A stretch of DNA of 64,000 bases from Nonomuraea angiospora (GTDB lineage Bacteria > Actinomycetota > Actinomycetes > Streptosporangiales > Streptosporangiaceae). Below the pieces are notes generated by a model. It was given only the letters and a program-made list of their open reading frames with translations, was not told the DNA's origin and searched no databases. The stretch covers positions 6,758,001-6,822,000 of the forward strand of contig NZ_JADBEK010000001.1 of assembly GCF_014873145.1 (NCBI RefSeq). Direction: 5' to 3'. Positions 49,325 through 58,220 of this stretch are shown piece by piece. The position numbers were made by a program, and so were the translations under genes. Position 1 is the first letter of the stretch, and each line of letters begins with the position of its first letter.

Positions 49325-52300
49325 TCACCCCACGGTGACCGTGGCCTTGGCGGCGACGGTCGTGCCCGCCACCTGACCGTTCACCGTGAACGTGCCCGGC
49401 TGGGCGTACTTGTCAGGGCTGATCGCCTCCCAGGTGACCTCGGCCGAGCTGTCCTTCGAGCCGTCGTTGTACGTCGCCACGACGGTCCTGGGCAGCGAGG
49501 GAGCGACCCCGGCCCGGGTGGCGACGGCCTCCTCGGCGATCGAGGTGATCGTCACCGCCGAGGTCGTGCGGACGTACACGGTGGCCTGGGCGGGCTGGCG
49601 CACGCCCTCGGCCAGGCCGGCGACCGTGAAGCTGGTGCCGCCGGTCTTGACCTGGTCGGCCGTCACCTGCTGCCAGGTGACGGCGGCCGAGCTGCGGGTG
49701 CCGTCCGCGTAGAGGGTCTCCACCGTGGCGGGCAGCTTGGGCAGCGTGCCGGCCAGGGTGGGGACGTGGACGGGGCGCACGGAGTCCGGCGGGACCTCGT
49801 ACACCTTGACCTCCAGCAGGCCGACCGACGCCCCGCCGGCCTGGAGCTGGACGCGCAGCTTCGAGGTCGTCACGGTGTCGAACGCGACCGTGTTGTAGGC
49901 GTCGGCCGCCTTCGGGTAGGAGGCGACGCCGGTGACGTCCTCGAACGAGTCTCCGTCCCAGTACTGGATCTTCCACGAGGCGGGGACGCGCACGCCGCCG
50001 CCGTCGTCGAAGAAGTACACGTCGCTCTTGTTCACCCGCACCGCCGACGGCCATTCGAGCTGCACCCACTGCGTGTCCTGCTGCGGCCAGGTGCCCCAGC
50101 GCGGGTTGGCGCCGTCGTTGGAGCGCGGCGGGTCGATGCCGTCGTTGATCGCGGTGACCTTCTCCCACGGCGAGGTGTAGGAGGCCGTGGGCGTGGCCTT
50201 GGGCGCCACGTTCGCCTGCGCGGACTGGGGCGTCACGGTCACGGTCACGGTCGTGGAGCCGCTCTTCTCGCCGTCCGTGGCCGTGAGCTTCAGCCGGTAC
50301 GCGCCCGCCTCGGAGAACGAGACCACCGTGTCGGTGCCCGTCGGGTTGGTGAAGAACGCCTCACCCGGCCCGTCGACCTTGGCCCACTGGGTCGTGAGCC
50401 TGCCCGACGGCAACCCGTCGTCCTTGACCACCGCGTCGAGCCTGGCCTGGCCCGGGCGGCTGAACGTGAGGTCGGGCACGACCACCACGGACGGCGCCTT
50501 GTTGGCGACCGGGCCGGCGCCGGCGCCCGTCAGGTACGCCTGCACCTCCTTCAGCCCCGTCGCGTAGCCGGGCTGGTGCGTGACCAGCACCCGCAGCTTC
50601 TGCGTCGTGACGGCCGGGAAGCGGACCGCGTTGAGGTTGGCCCGCGGGTTGGCCGGCTTCCTGGCCTGGCCCGGCACGTCCTTCCAGGTGTCGCCGTCCT
50701 GGTACTGCACCGTGTAGAAGGCGGGCTCGCGGTAGCCGCCCGCCTTGCGGTCGTTGTAGAAGTACAGCTTGACCTGATCGACCTTCTGGGCCGAGCCGAG
50801 GTCCGCCGCCAGCCAGTCCTGGGCGTTGCCGGAGCCCTTGCTGCCCCAGTACGGCTCGTTGATCGTGAAGCCGTCCACCGCGCCGGCCGGGTCGCCGTGG
50901 GAGGCGGTGGCGGACCTGACCAGGTTGGGGCGGGTGGAGCGCAGGTCCACGCCGGCCTTCTGGAACAGGTCCTCGACCCGGTCGCCCTTCAGCTCGACCT
51001 GGGCGGGGGCCTTCATCGAGGCGGCCTTCTCGGCGTGCACCACCTGACCACCCTCGACCCTGCCCGTGGCCGGGTCCCAGACGGCGTGCGCCAGCCCCGA
51101 CAGGGTGACCTTGCGCTTGCCGTCGATCAGGATCGAGTACCCCTCGGGCACCCCGGCGTAGTGCCTGGTGCCGTCGCCCGGCTTGTCCCAGACGATGGTC
51201 AGGTCACTGCCCCGGTAGTTGATCCCGTTGACGCTGAAGTGGTCCCAGCCGATGTCCACCGGCCAGAGCTCGACCTTGCCGTCCGAGCGCGGGCGCAGGC
51301 CCATGGCGTCCTCGATGACGGTCCAGTTGCTGCTGCCCAGGATCGTGTGGTGGATCCAGGAGCGGTAGCCGATGGTCTTGGTCGAGGGGTTCCAGTCGGC
51401 CCAGAACTCGTTGGCGTCGGGGTAGCGGGTGTCGCCGCCGACGTACTGCGACCAGGCGTTCCAGTACAGAAGCTGCTTGTACTGGTCGGCGGTGATGTAC
51501 GGCGAGCTGTACTGCCGCAGCGCCTTGGAGAACAGCGCGAAGTTCCGGGTGGAGTTGATCTGCGAGAAGTTGTTGGAGCCGGGGTTGCCGGCGGCCGCGG
51601 CCTCCTTCTTGTCCTTCTGGTTGGCGGTGTACGCCGGGAAGATCGGATATTCCGCCGGGTCGGTCCACAGGCGCAGCGCCTCCCGGTACTTCGGGTCGTC
51701 CGTCGGCACGAGCCCGGTGGCGTACGGGATGTAGTTGTTGGACTCCTTCCACGGGATCAGGTTGCCCGTCTGGAGGTCGCGGTGCTTGAACAGCTTGTTC
51801 TGCTCGTCCCAGAGCAGCGTGAGGATGCCGTTCCTGACCTTGTCGGCCACGCCGCGCATCTCGGCCGCCTTTGCCGCGTCGCCCGCCAGCTCGTACGCCT
51901 GCGCCGCCGCCATCGCGTTGGCGTAGACGTAGGCGCCTTCGAGCCGCTCGTTGGCCCGGTCGTAGTAGTGGAACGACACCGCGTCGGCGTCGTTCCCGGT
52001 CATGGCCTCCCAGTCGTACTCGATGACGCCGTTCTTGTTGGAGTCGTAGGCGTTGAGCTGGCCGTACACGTCCTTCTCGGCGTAGCGGGCCAGGTTGCGC
52101 AGGATCGACGGCTGGCCGCCGTGGAGCTGGTAGCTCTCCAGGGCCGCGGCCGAGATGTACTGCGTGTAGCTGTTCGACCAGTTCTCGGGGTCGCCCGGGT
52201 TGTCGGTGTACTTGGAGTTGCGCGAGACCTCGCCCGCCGACACCCACGGCCCGTACGAGTAGATCGGGTCGCGCAGGTACTTCAGGTCCTGCACGAACAT

Positions 52301-53326
52301 CGGCACGGTCAGCACGATCGCGTTGTTGTAGCCCAGCGCCCCCTCGACCGACGTGGGGAACTGGAAGTCGTTCCCGGGGATGTCGGCGTCGAGGAAGTTG
52401 AAGCGCATGAGCCACCAGCGGTAGTACACGAACTTCTTGATGTTCTCGTCGGGCACGTCGATGTAGGGGAGGTTCTCGGCCCACCAGGCGTTGTAGTCCT
52501 GGAGCTGGCGGCGCAGCGCCTTCTCGGGCGAGCGGCCCTTGTAGCCGTCGTACTCCGCCCGCGAGCCGGGCAGCTCGTCGGTGACGAAGCCCATCTGCAC
52601 CTTGGTCCGCACGGTCTTGCCCGGCTCGACCGTCAGCGAGCCCTTGAGCGTGCCGTCCGAGACCTTCAGCCCGTCGCCGCTGAGCCGGGGGAAGATCGTG
52701 GTCAGCCTGTTCTTGGCCCAGACGGTCCCGGTCAGCTCGCGGTCGCCCTCGGGCGTCTTCGTGTAGGGAGAGGTCACGGTGATCGGCACGGAGCGCGCCG
52801 CGGACCCGGTGTTGGTGATCTCCAGCGTCGTCACGGCCACGTTCTCGTGGGTGATGAACTTCTTCACCCCGACCGACAGGCCGTCACCCGTGTACTGCCC
52901 GGTCCAGTGGCTGGGCATCTGCAGGCGCTTGGAGACGTCCTCGGTGAGCCGGCCGCCCAGCGAGACCTCGTACGCGCCGCGGTTGTCGATGCTCTCCCAA
53001 TACGCCACGAACCCACCGAAGCCGATGACCGAGGGATCGTGCTCCTTCATGAACAGCGCCCGCCCGCGCGTCATCAACCACGGGCCCGCCGGATCGTCGC
53101 CGGGGCGGGCCAGCATGCGGTCGATCCAGTACGAGTCGCCGCCCTTCTCCTTGTTGTAGATCTCCTCCATCATCTTGCGGGGGTGGTACGCCACGGGTTC
53201 GGCGGGCACCGGGTCTGCGCCCGTGAACACCGGCATCCCCAGGTCGTCCTGGGCGGCGTACGAAGGTGACGCGGCAAGCGAAGCTGTGAGCGTTAACACA
53301 GCCAGGCACACCAACGGTTTACGCAC
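49325..53326 (-). CDS. Secreted multi-domain glycoside hydrolase (MGH1-like catalytic domain)
   Basis: The product has 1333 aa. GTG 53326 has GGAGAGG upstream. The signal peptide is LVCLAVLTLTASLAA. Residues about 30-760 form an (alpha/alpha)6-type hydrolase (GH63/MGH1-like): YYRWWLMRFNFLDADIPGND, EYDWEAMTGNDADAVSF, YRSWIHHTILGSSNWTVIED. Then come an F5/8C-like domain (NLVRSATASHGDPAGAVDGF), an Ig/PKD-like domain, a second discoidin-like module (SASYTSPWE relative, FFDDGGGVRVPASWKIQYW) and two C-terminal Ig-like (Big_4) repeats (ATVETLYADGTRSSAAVTW). It is the last gene of the operon, 9 bases after GH127, and probably degrades the polymer whose products are imported. Confidence 0.85.
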   Translation of the reverse strand: MRKPLVCLAVLTLTASLAASPSYAAQDDLGMPVFTGADPVPAEPVAYHPRKMMEEIYNKEKGGDSYWIDRMLARPGDDPAGPWLMTRGRALFMKEHDPSVIGFGGFVAYWESIDNRGAYEVSLGGRLTEDVSKRLQMPSHWTGQYTGDGLSVGVKKFITHENVAVTTLEITNTGSAARSVPITVTSPYTKTPEGDRELTGTVWAKNRLTTIFPRLSGDGLKVSDGTLKGSLTVEPGKTVRTKVQMGFVTDELPGSRAEYDGYKGRSPEKALRRQLQDYNAWWAENLPYIDVPDENIKKFVYYRWWLMRFNFLDADIPGNDFQFPTSVEGALGYNNAIVLTVPMFVQDLKYLRDPIYSYGPWVSAGEVSRNSKYTDNPGDPENWSNSYTQYISAAALESYQLHGGQPSILRNLARYAEKDVYGQLNAYDSNKNGVIEYDWEAMTGNDADAVSFHYYDRANERLEGAYVYANAMAAAQAYELAGDAAKAAEMRGVADKVRNGILTLLWDEQNKLFKHRDLQTGNLIPWKESNNYIPYATGLVPTDDPKYREALRLWTDPAEYPIFPAYTANQKDKKEAAAAGNPGSNNFSQINSTRNFALFSKALRQYSSPYITADQYKQLLYWNAWSQYVGGDTRYPDANEFWADWNPSTKTIGYRSWIHHTILGSSNWTVIEDAMGLRPRSDGKVELWPVDIGWDHFSVNGINYRGSDLTIVWDKPGDGTRHYAGVPEGYSILIDGKRKVTLSGLAHAVWDPATGRVEGGQVVHAEKAASMKAPAQVELKGDRVEDLFQKAGVDLRSTRPNLVRSATASHGDPAGAVDGFTINEPYWGSKGSGNAQDWLAADLGSAQKVDQVKLYFYNDRKAGGYREPAFYTVQYQDGDTWKDVPGQARKPANPRANLNAVRFPAVTTQKLRVLVTHQPGYATGLKEVQAYLTGAGAGPVANKAPSVVVVPDLTFSRPGQARLDAVVKDDGLPSGRLTTQWAKVDGPGEAFFTNPTGTDTVVSFSEAGAYRLKLTATDGEKSGSTTVTVTVTPQSAQANVAPKATPTASYTSPWEKVTAINDGIDPPRSNDGANPRWGTWPQQDTQWVQLEWPSAVRVNKSDVYFFDDGGGVRVPASWKIQYWDGDSFEDVTGVASYPKAADAYNTVAFDTVTTSKLRVQLQAGGASVGLLEVKVYEVPPDSVRPVHVPTLAGTLPKLPATVETLYADGTRSSAAVTWQQVTADQVKTGGTSFTVAGLAEGVRQPAQATVYVRTTSAVTITSIAEEAVATRAGVAPSLPRTVVATYNDGSKDSSAEVTWEAISPDKYAQPGTFTVNGQVAGTTVAAKATVTVG
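53285..53298 (-). promoter_or_regulatory. LacI-type operator-like site inside the signal peptide codons of the GH gene
   Basis: TGTGAGCGTTAACA on the plus strand, 28 bases inside the gene, differs at two positions from the perfect palindrome TGTTAGCGCTAACA at 15465. Read as coding sequence it gives VLTLT and includes a TTA leucine codon, which is rare in this DNA. A closely matching site lies in the binding-protein gene. Confidence 0.45.
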
Positions 53327-53335
53327 TTGCCTCTC

Positions 53336-55171
53336 CTAGATCGGTAGCCAGACACGCATGGTCGCGGGGCCGCGGTTGCCCCACCGGTGGTAGGGCACGA
53401 GCCGGAGCCTGACGTCGGGGCCGCTCCCCTGGCCGCCGGAGGCGGGCGCGTACGGCCAGCCGTTGCCGTCCCCGGCGCCCAGCGTCGCCTCCACCTCCAG
53501 CTCCACCACGCCGTCCGCCTCGTGGTGCTCCACGGGCGGCTGGACCCGCGCGGTCAGGTCGCCCAGCGCCGGCTCGTCGGCCACCGACTCGGCGCAGTAG
53601 ACCAGCGGCCCCCGCTCCACCGCCGCGCTCCCCCGCAGCGCGTCGATCCGCCGGTCGGGGAACGTCCACCTGGGCGCCATCGGCAGCTCCAGCCGGATCT
53701 CGTCACCGGCCCGCCACGGCCCATCGACGTAGGCGTAACCGGGATCGACCGGGCGCACCGCCGGGCTCTCCGCCAGCGGCGCCTCCGGCGAGGACACCGG
53801 GACATGGGCGAGCGTGGCGTCCGTGGCCCACGCGGGGACGCGCAGCCCGATCCGGCCCTCGCCGCCCTCCAGCACCCGCACGCTCACCGAGCCGGTCCAC
53901 GGGTAGCCGGTCTCCACGCGTACCGCCAGGCCGCCGTGCCGGATCTCCGACGGGGTGTGGTGGTGGATCTGGATCCCGTCCGCGGTGGTCGTGGCCACGT
54001 ACGCGGCCAGCGAGGCCATCGTGCGGGCGATGTTGTTCGGGCAGCAGGACACGTCGAACCAGGGCGAGCGCAGCCCGCCCTCCGCGGCGTGGTTGACCCC
54101 CTCCAGCGGCACCGCCGGCACCCGCACCTGCAGCGGGTTGGCGTAGAAGAACGACTTGCCGTCCAGCGCCACGCCCGTGGCGAGCATGTTGTACAGGGTG
54201 CGCTCGGCGAGGTCGGCGTAGCGGGCGTCGCCCGTGGCCAGCAGCAGCCGGTGCGCCAGCATGACGGAGGCGATGCTCGCGCAGGTCTCGTTGTAGGCCC
54301 GGTCCGGCGGCAGCTCGTAGTCCTCGCCGTACGACTCGTCGGCATGCCTCGAGCCCATGCCGCCGGTCAGGTGGGTACGCCGGGCCACCGTGCGCTCCCA
54401 CTGGGACTCGATCGCCTTCAGCAGCTCCTGGTCGCCGGTCTCGATCGCCACGTCCACCACGCCGGAGGCGAGATAGAGCGCGCGCACCGCGTGCCCGCGG
54501 AACACCTGGGCCTGCCTGACCGGGATGTCGTCCTGGTAGTAGGCGCGGCCGAAGGGGATGTCGGCGAGCGCGGGCAGGCCGCGGCGCTCGACGAAGCGGC
54601 GGGCCATCTCCAGGTAGCGCTCGGTGCCGGTCGCGCGGTAGAGCTCGACCAGGCCCATCTCGATCACCGGGTGGCCGCAGGTCCGGGTGCCCTCCATGAA
54701 GCGGCGGCACACGTGGTCGGCGGCCTTGATCGCGACCTGGGTGAGCCGGTCCTCGCCGTGCATGCGCAGCCGGGCGACCCCGGCCTGGATCAGGTGCCCG
54801 TAGCAGTAGAGCTCGTGGCCCCACTCGAAGTCGGTGTAGCGGCTGCCGGACCAGCGGGTGTTGATGTATCCGTCGCCCTCCTGGGCCTGGGCCACGGTCT
54901 CGGCCAGCGCGGGCAGGGCCGGGTGGTCGGCCCAGGCCATGGCCTCCAGCAGCTTGTAGATCTCGGAGTCGCTGAACTCCCGCCCCCGGCGGGGCCGCTC
55001 GCCCCGGAAGTTGCCGATCCAGCCTTCCCGCTCTTCCCATTCCTGGCAGTGGGCGATCGTGACCTCGCGGTTGAGCGCGGCCCGGTCGCCCCAGAAGCCG
55101 GGGAGCAGCCGTACCGCGTCGAGGCCGAGGGGGGACAGGGCGCCCGATGAGGGCAGGACAGGGTTAGCCAC
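53336..55171 (-). CDS. GH127 (DUF1680) beta-L-arabinofuranosidase-type enzyme
   Basis: The 611-aa product has the usual GH127 length and no signal peptide, so it acts inside the cell. Motifs: LLPGFWGDRAALNREVTI at the start, WGHELYCYGHLIQAGVA, then YNETCASIASVMLAHRLL and WFDVSCCPNNIARTMASLA. The Glu and Cys of NETC and the Cys pair of SCCP are the zinc-cysteine catalytic centre known for HypBA1. It should remove terminal beta-L-arabinofuranosyl (or a related sugar) from imported oligosaccharides. The GTG start overlaps the permease end by 8 bases. Confidence 0.92.
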   Translation of the reverse strand: MANPVLPSSGALSPLGLDAVRLLPGFWGDRAALNREVTIAHCQEWEEREGWIGNFRGERPRRGREFSDSEIYKLLEAMAWADHPALPALAETVAQAQEGDGYINTRWSGSRYTDFEWGHELYCYGHLIQAGVARLRMHGEDRLTQVAIKAADHVCRRFMEGTRTCGHPVIEMGLVELYRATGTERYLEMARRFVERRGLPALADIPFGRAYYQDDIPVRQAQVFRGHAVRALYLASGVVDVAIETGDQELLKAIESQWERTVARRTHLTGGMGSRHADESYGEDYELPPDRAYNETCASIASVMLAHRLLLATGDARYADLAERTLYNMLATGVALDGKSFFYANPLQVRVPAVPLEGVNHAAEGGLRSPWFDVSCCPNNIARTMASLAAYVATTTADGIQIHHHTPSEIRHGGLAVRVETGYPWTGSVSVRVLEGGEGRIGLRVPAWATDATLAHVPVSSPEAPLAESPAVRPVDPGYAYVDGPWRAGDEIRLELPMAPRWTFPDRRIDALRGSAAVERGPLVYCAESVADEPALGDLTARVQPPVEHHEADGVVELEVEATLGAGDGNGWPYAPASGGQGSGPDVRLRLVPYHRWGNRGPATMRVWLPI

Positions 55172-55928
55172 GCAGAGCTCCTGACATGAATCCGCGCACG
55201 TAGTGGCGCTGCAGCACGATGAAGAGGATGAGACAGGGGAAGGCCATGACCATGACGCCGGCCTGGAGCATGCCGTAGTCGATGGCGCCGAACGTCTGCT
55301 GCGTCATGCTGACCACGGCCACCGGCAGCGTGAACGACGCGCCGTCGTTGAGCAGGATGAGCGGGGCGAAGAAGTCGTTCCACGACGCCAGGAAGGCGAA
55401 CAGGCCCACCGTGATCAGCGCGGGCCGCACGGCGTGCAGCAGGATCCTGGCGAACGCCCTGAACGTGCCGCAGCCGTCCACCAGCGCGGCCTCCTCCAGC
55501 TCGCGCGGCAGCGCCTCGAACGCGTTGCGCATCATGAACAGCGCGAACGGCAGCTGGAACATGACGAACACCAGCGAGAGCCCGACCAGGGAGTTCTGCA
55601 GGCCGAGATAGCCGAGCAGCACGTAGAGCGGGATCAGGATCGTCGCGTACGGCACCATGAGGATCGCCAGCGTGGCCAGGAACAGCAGGTTCTTGCCGGG
55701 GAAGTCGAAGCGGGCGAAGCCGTAGCCGCCGAGCGCGGAGACGACCAGCGTGCCCGCCACCGTCATCACCGACACCAGCACGCTGTTGGTCGCGTACGTG
55801 CCGAGCCCCTCGCCGAAGCGGGCCATCTCCAGGTAGTTGGACGGCTCCTCGAACGAGGCGTAACCGCTCCACACCAGCGGGAACAGGAAGAGCACCGCCA
55901 GGGCGGACAGCGTGAGGTAACGGCTCAT
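55164..55928 (-). CDS. Carbohydrate ABC transporter permease, MalG type
   Basis: The 254-aa product has six helices and the inner-membrane EAA loop that docks the ATPase (ELEEAALVDGCGTFRAFARI). It opens MSRYLTLSALAVLFLFPLVW and ends HYVRGFMSGALRG, as MalG-type (CUT1) permeases do. It is slightly short at the N-terminus. It overlaps the upstream permease by 4 bases and GH127 by 8. No ATPase gene lies in the operon; actinobacteria commonly supply it from a shared MsiK gene. Confidence 0.92.
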   Translation of the reverse strand: MSRYLTLSALAVLFLFPLVWSGYASFEEPSNYLEMARFGEGLGTYATNSVLVSVMTVAGTLVVSALGGYGFARFDFPGKNLLFLATLAILMVPYATILIPLYVLLGYLGLQNSLVGLSLVFVMFQLPFALFMMRNAFEALPRELEEAALVDGCGTFRAFARILLHAVRPALITVGLFAFLASWNDFFAPLILLNDGASFTLPVAVVSMTQQTFGAIDYGMLQAGVMVMAFPCLILFIVLQRHYVRGFMSGALRG

Positions 55929-56839
55929 CGCAGCCTCCGCATCATCAGCGTGTTGAGCCCGACGAGGGCGACCAGCAGGACGACCGAGAGCGCCGCCGCG
56001 CCGCCGAGGTCGAAGCGGAAGAACGCGTCGCGGTAGACGACCATGACCATCGAGACCGTGCTGTTGTCGGGGCCGCCGTTGGTGAAGACGAAGAACTGGT
56101 CGAAGGCCAGCAGCGAGCCGGTGACGCTGAGGATCAGCATCAGCGCCAGCGTCGGGCGCAGCAGCGGGAGCGTGATCTTGGTGAAGACCTGCCAGCGGTT
56201 CGCGCCGTCGCTCCTCGCGGCCTCGTACACCTCGGTCGGGATGGCCTGCAGGCCGGTCAGCAGGATGAGCATGTTGAAGCCGGCGAAACGCCACAGCACC
56301 AGCGTGATCGTGGAGAACAGCGCCATGTTCGGCGTGCCGATCCACTTGACCGGCTCGCTGGTGATGTGCAGCGCCTGGAGCAGGGGGTCGATGGGGCCGA
56401 AGTCGTTGTTCAGCATCCCGTAGAACAGCAGCCCGGCGGCGGCGAAGCCCACGGCGCCGGGCAGGAAGAACGCGGTCCTGAAGAAGCCGATGCCCGGCTT
56501 GCGGTCCTGCACCAGCATGGCGAGCCCGAGCGCCACGGCCGACAGCAGGACGGTCGTGATCGCCGTGTACTTGAGCGTGAAGAGGACCGCGTCCACGAAG
56601 AGCGGGTTGTCGCCGATCTTGAGGTAGTTGTCGGGGGCGTTGAACGTGGCCTGGCCGAGCAGGGGCCAGCGGTTCAGCGACATCCAGCCGACCAGCACCA
56701 GGGGCGCGATGAAGAGCACGCCCACGATGACGGCCGTCGGAGCCGTGTACAGCCAGCCCTGTACCTTCCTGCTCCGCCACCGGGCGGAGGGCGCGGAGTG
56801 CGCCGCCCGCCGTCCGGTTCGGTTCATCGTCAGAGTCAT
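55925..56839 (-). CDS. Carbohydrate ABC transporter permease, MalF type
   Basis: The 304-aa product has six to seven helices. The basic N-terminus is followed by GWLYTAPTAVIVGVLFIAPL. The EAA loop is EVYEAARSDGANRWQVFTKI, before LPLLRPTLALMLILSVTGS. It pairs with the MalG-type permease next to it and receives sugar from the lipoprotein. Its start overlaps the binding-protein stop by 4 bases. Confidence 0.93.
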   Translation of the reverse strand: MTLTMNRTGRRAAHSAPSARWRSRKVQGWLYTAPTAVIVGVLFIAPLVLVGWMSLNRWPLLGQATFNAPDNYLKIGDNPLFVDAVLFTLKYTAITTVLLSAVALGLAMLVQDRKPGIGFFRTAFFLPGAVGFAAAGLLFYGMLNNDFGPIDPLLQALHITSEPVKWIGTPNMALFSTITLVLWRFAGFNMLILLTGLQAIPTEVYEAARSDGANRWQVFTKITLPLLRPTLALMLILSVTGSLLAFDQFFVFTNGGPDNSTVSMVMVVYRDAFFRFDLGGAAALSVVLLVALVGLNTLMMRRLR

Positions 56840-58110
56840 TGTTGGAGTGACTTCGTGATCTCGGCGTTGAGCTGCGGGAGCTTCGAGGCGTCACCGAACA
56901 CGGCCTCGCGCGCGTAGCGCAGCCAGGGACCCTGCGGGTCGTTGAAGGTCTGGCCGAAGCGCAGCGCGTACGGCGTCTGGCCCTTGGCCACCAGCGAGTT
57001 GATCATCACCACGCGCGGGTCCTCCGCGGAGTACTTGTTGCCGGCCAGGTCGGTACGCGCCAGCACGTCCTTGTTCTTGGCCATGACCTCGACCTGGGCC
57101 TCGTCGCCGACCGTCCAGGACAGGAAGTCCCAGGCCGCGTCCGGGTTCTTGGACGTGGCGGAGATGCCGACGGAGTCGCCGCCCACGAACGTGGACTCGC
57201 CGCCGTCGGGGCCGGCGATCGGGGCGACGCCGATCTTCATGTCCTTGGGCATGAGGCCGAGCGTGGTGGAGGGCATCGGCATGACGCCGATCTCACCCTT
57301 GGGGAAGAAACCGGTCCAGGTCGGGCCCTGCTCCTCCTTGGCGGTCGGCCCGGTGACCTTCTTGTCGTACAGGTCGCGCCAGATCTTGAACACGTCGGTC
57401 ATCGCGGCCTGGTCGTTGAGCGACTGGGTGCCCTCGGCGTTCATGACCTGGCCGCCGGAGGCCCAGACGGAGGGCCAGAACGTGAAGACGTAACAGCCGC
57501 CGCAGTTGCCGCCGAAGAAAGTACCGTGGACCTTGCCGTCTTTGCCGAGCTTCTCCTGGATCGTGGTCGCCTGCTGGGCGAACTCCTTCAGCGACTTCGG
57601 CCCCTGCTCCGGGTCGAGCCCGGCCTTCTGGTAGAGGTCCTTGTTCCAGAACCAGACCGACAGGTCGAGCGTGTGCGGGAGCGTGTACATCTTGCCGTCG
57701 AGCGTGCCGAGCTTCATGTGCGAGGGGGCCAGGCCGTCCTTGAACGGCAGCTTCGCGACCCTGTCCGTGATGTCCATGAACAGACCCTGAGAGGTGTAGT
57801 TCGGGACGAAGATGACGTCGGCCGCGAACACGTCGGGGAGCTGCTTGGCACCGGCCGCCGCGGCGATGCGCGGCTGGTAGTTGTCGGTCGGGATGACGGT
57901 GAGCTTGACCTGAATGTTCTTGTGACTGCTGTTGTAGGCCTTGACCAGCCGCTCGCTCTGCGTCTGGGTGGCCGCACGGGTCCACATGGTGATCGTCACG
58001 GGACTCTCCGCCGACGGCGTGCTGCCCCCACCACCACCGCCGCTGCCGCAGGCCGCCGCTGTGAGCGCTAACACACCGAGGAGGGAGATCCCGGCCAGCC
58101 TTCGTCTCAT
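56836..58110 (-). CDS. Carbohydrate-binding lipoprotein of the ABC transporter
   Basis: The 424-aa product has a lipoprotein signal (RRRLAGISLLGVLALTAAAC) with the lipobox Cys at about residue 21, then a Gly/Ser linker and an extracellular solute-binding protein family 1 fold (SPVTITMWTRAATQTQSERL, GGDSVGISATSKNPDAAWDF). It delivers oligosaccharide to the two permeases. It is the first gene of the operon and has a strong promoter upstream. An operator-like sequence lies within its signal-peptide codons. Confidence 0.92.
   Translation of the reverse strand: MRRRLAGISLLGVLALTAAACGSGGGGGGSTPSAESPVTITMWTRAATQTQSERLVKAYNSSHKNIQVKLTVIPTDNYQPRIAAAAGAKQLPDVFAADVIFVPNYTSQGLFMDITDRVAKLPFKDGLAPSHMKLGTLDGKMYTLPHTLDLSVWFWNKDLYQKAGLDPEQGPKSLKEFAQQATTIQEKLGKDGKVHGTFFGGNCGGCYVFTFWPSVWASGGQVMNAEGTQSLNDQAAMTDVFKIWRDLYDKKVTGPTAKEEQGPTWTGFFPKGEIGVMPMPSTTLGLMPKDMKIGVAPIAGPDGGESTFVGGDSVGISATSKNPDAAWDFLSWTVGDEAQVEVMAKNKDVLARTDLAGNKYSAEDPRVVMINSLVAKGQTPYALRFGQTFNDPQGPWLRYAREAVFGDASKLPQLNAEITKSLQQ
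58060..58073 (-). promoter_or_regulatory. LacI-type operator-like site inside the signal peptide codons of the binding protein gene
   Basis: TGTGAGCGCTAACA differs at one position from the perfect palindrome at 15465-15478 and is palindromic at 12 of 14 positions. It lies about 37-50 bases into the coding sequence and includes a TTA leucine codon (residue 14). The wider 16-base word matches the one at 53285-53300 at 15 of 16 positions. Confidence 0.5.
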
Positions 58111-58131
58111 GTTGTGCTCCTGGACTTAAAG

Positions 58132-58169
58132 GTTTTCGGAAACGTAGAAGAAACAAGAGTCCATGTCAA
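58132..58169 (-). promoter_or_regulatory. Promoter of the sugar operon with an overlapping operator
   Basis: On the minus strand TTGACA (58169-58164), exactly 17 bases, then TACGTT (58146-58141) form a good promoter. GTTTTCGGAAAC at 58132-58143, a near-palindrome with central CG, overlaps the -10 element. It resembles the site just before the LacI gene start. Confidence 0.65.
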
Positions 58170-58210
58170 TGGGTGCTAGGGTTCTACGCAGTTCACAGGT
58201 GACGAAAAGG

Positions 58211-58220
58211 GTTTCGAAAC
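58211..58220 (+). promoter_or_regulatory. Palindromic operator abutting the LacI gene start
   Basis: GTTTCGAAAC is a perfect 10-base palindrome that ends at the base before ATG 58221. With the related site at 58132-58143 it gives a pair of likely operators in the divergent promoter region, consistent with autoregulation. Confidence 0.6.

Noticed and set aside
49322..53269. 1315-codon open frame on the plus strand opposite the glycoside hydrolase gene
   Set aside because: Its translation is Arg/Val/Gly/His-rich without domains and mirrors the third-position GC of the true gene on the other strand, which has a signal peptide and several recognisable domains.
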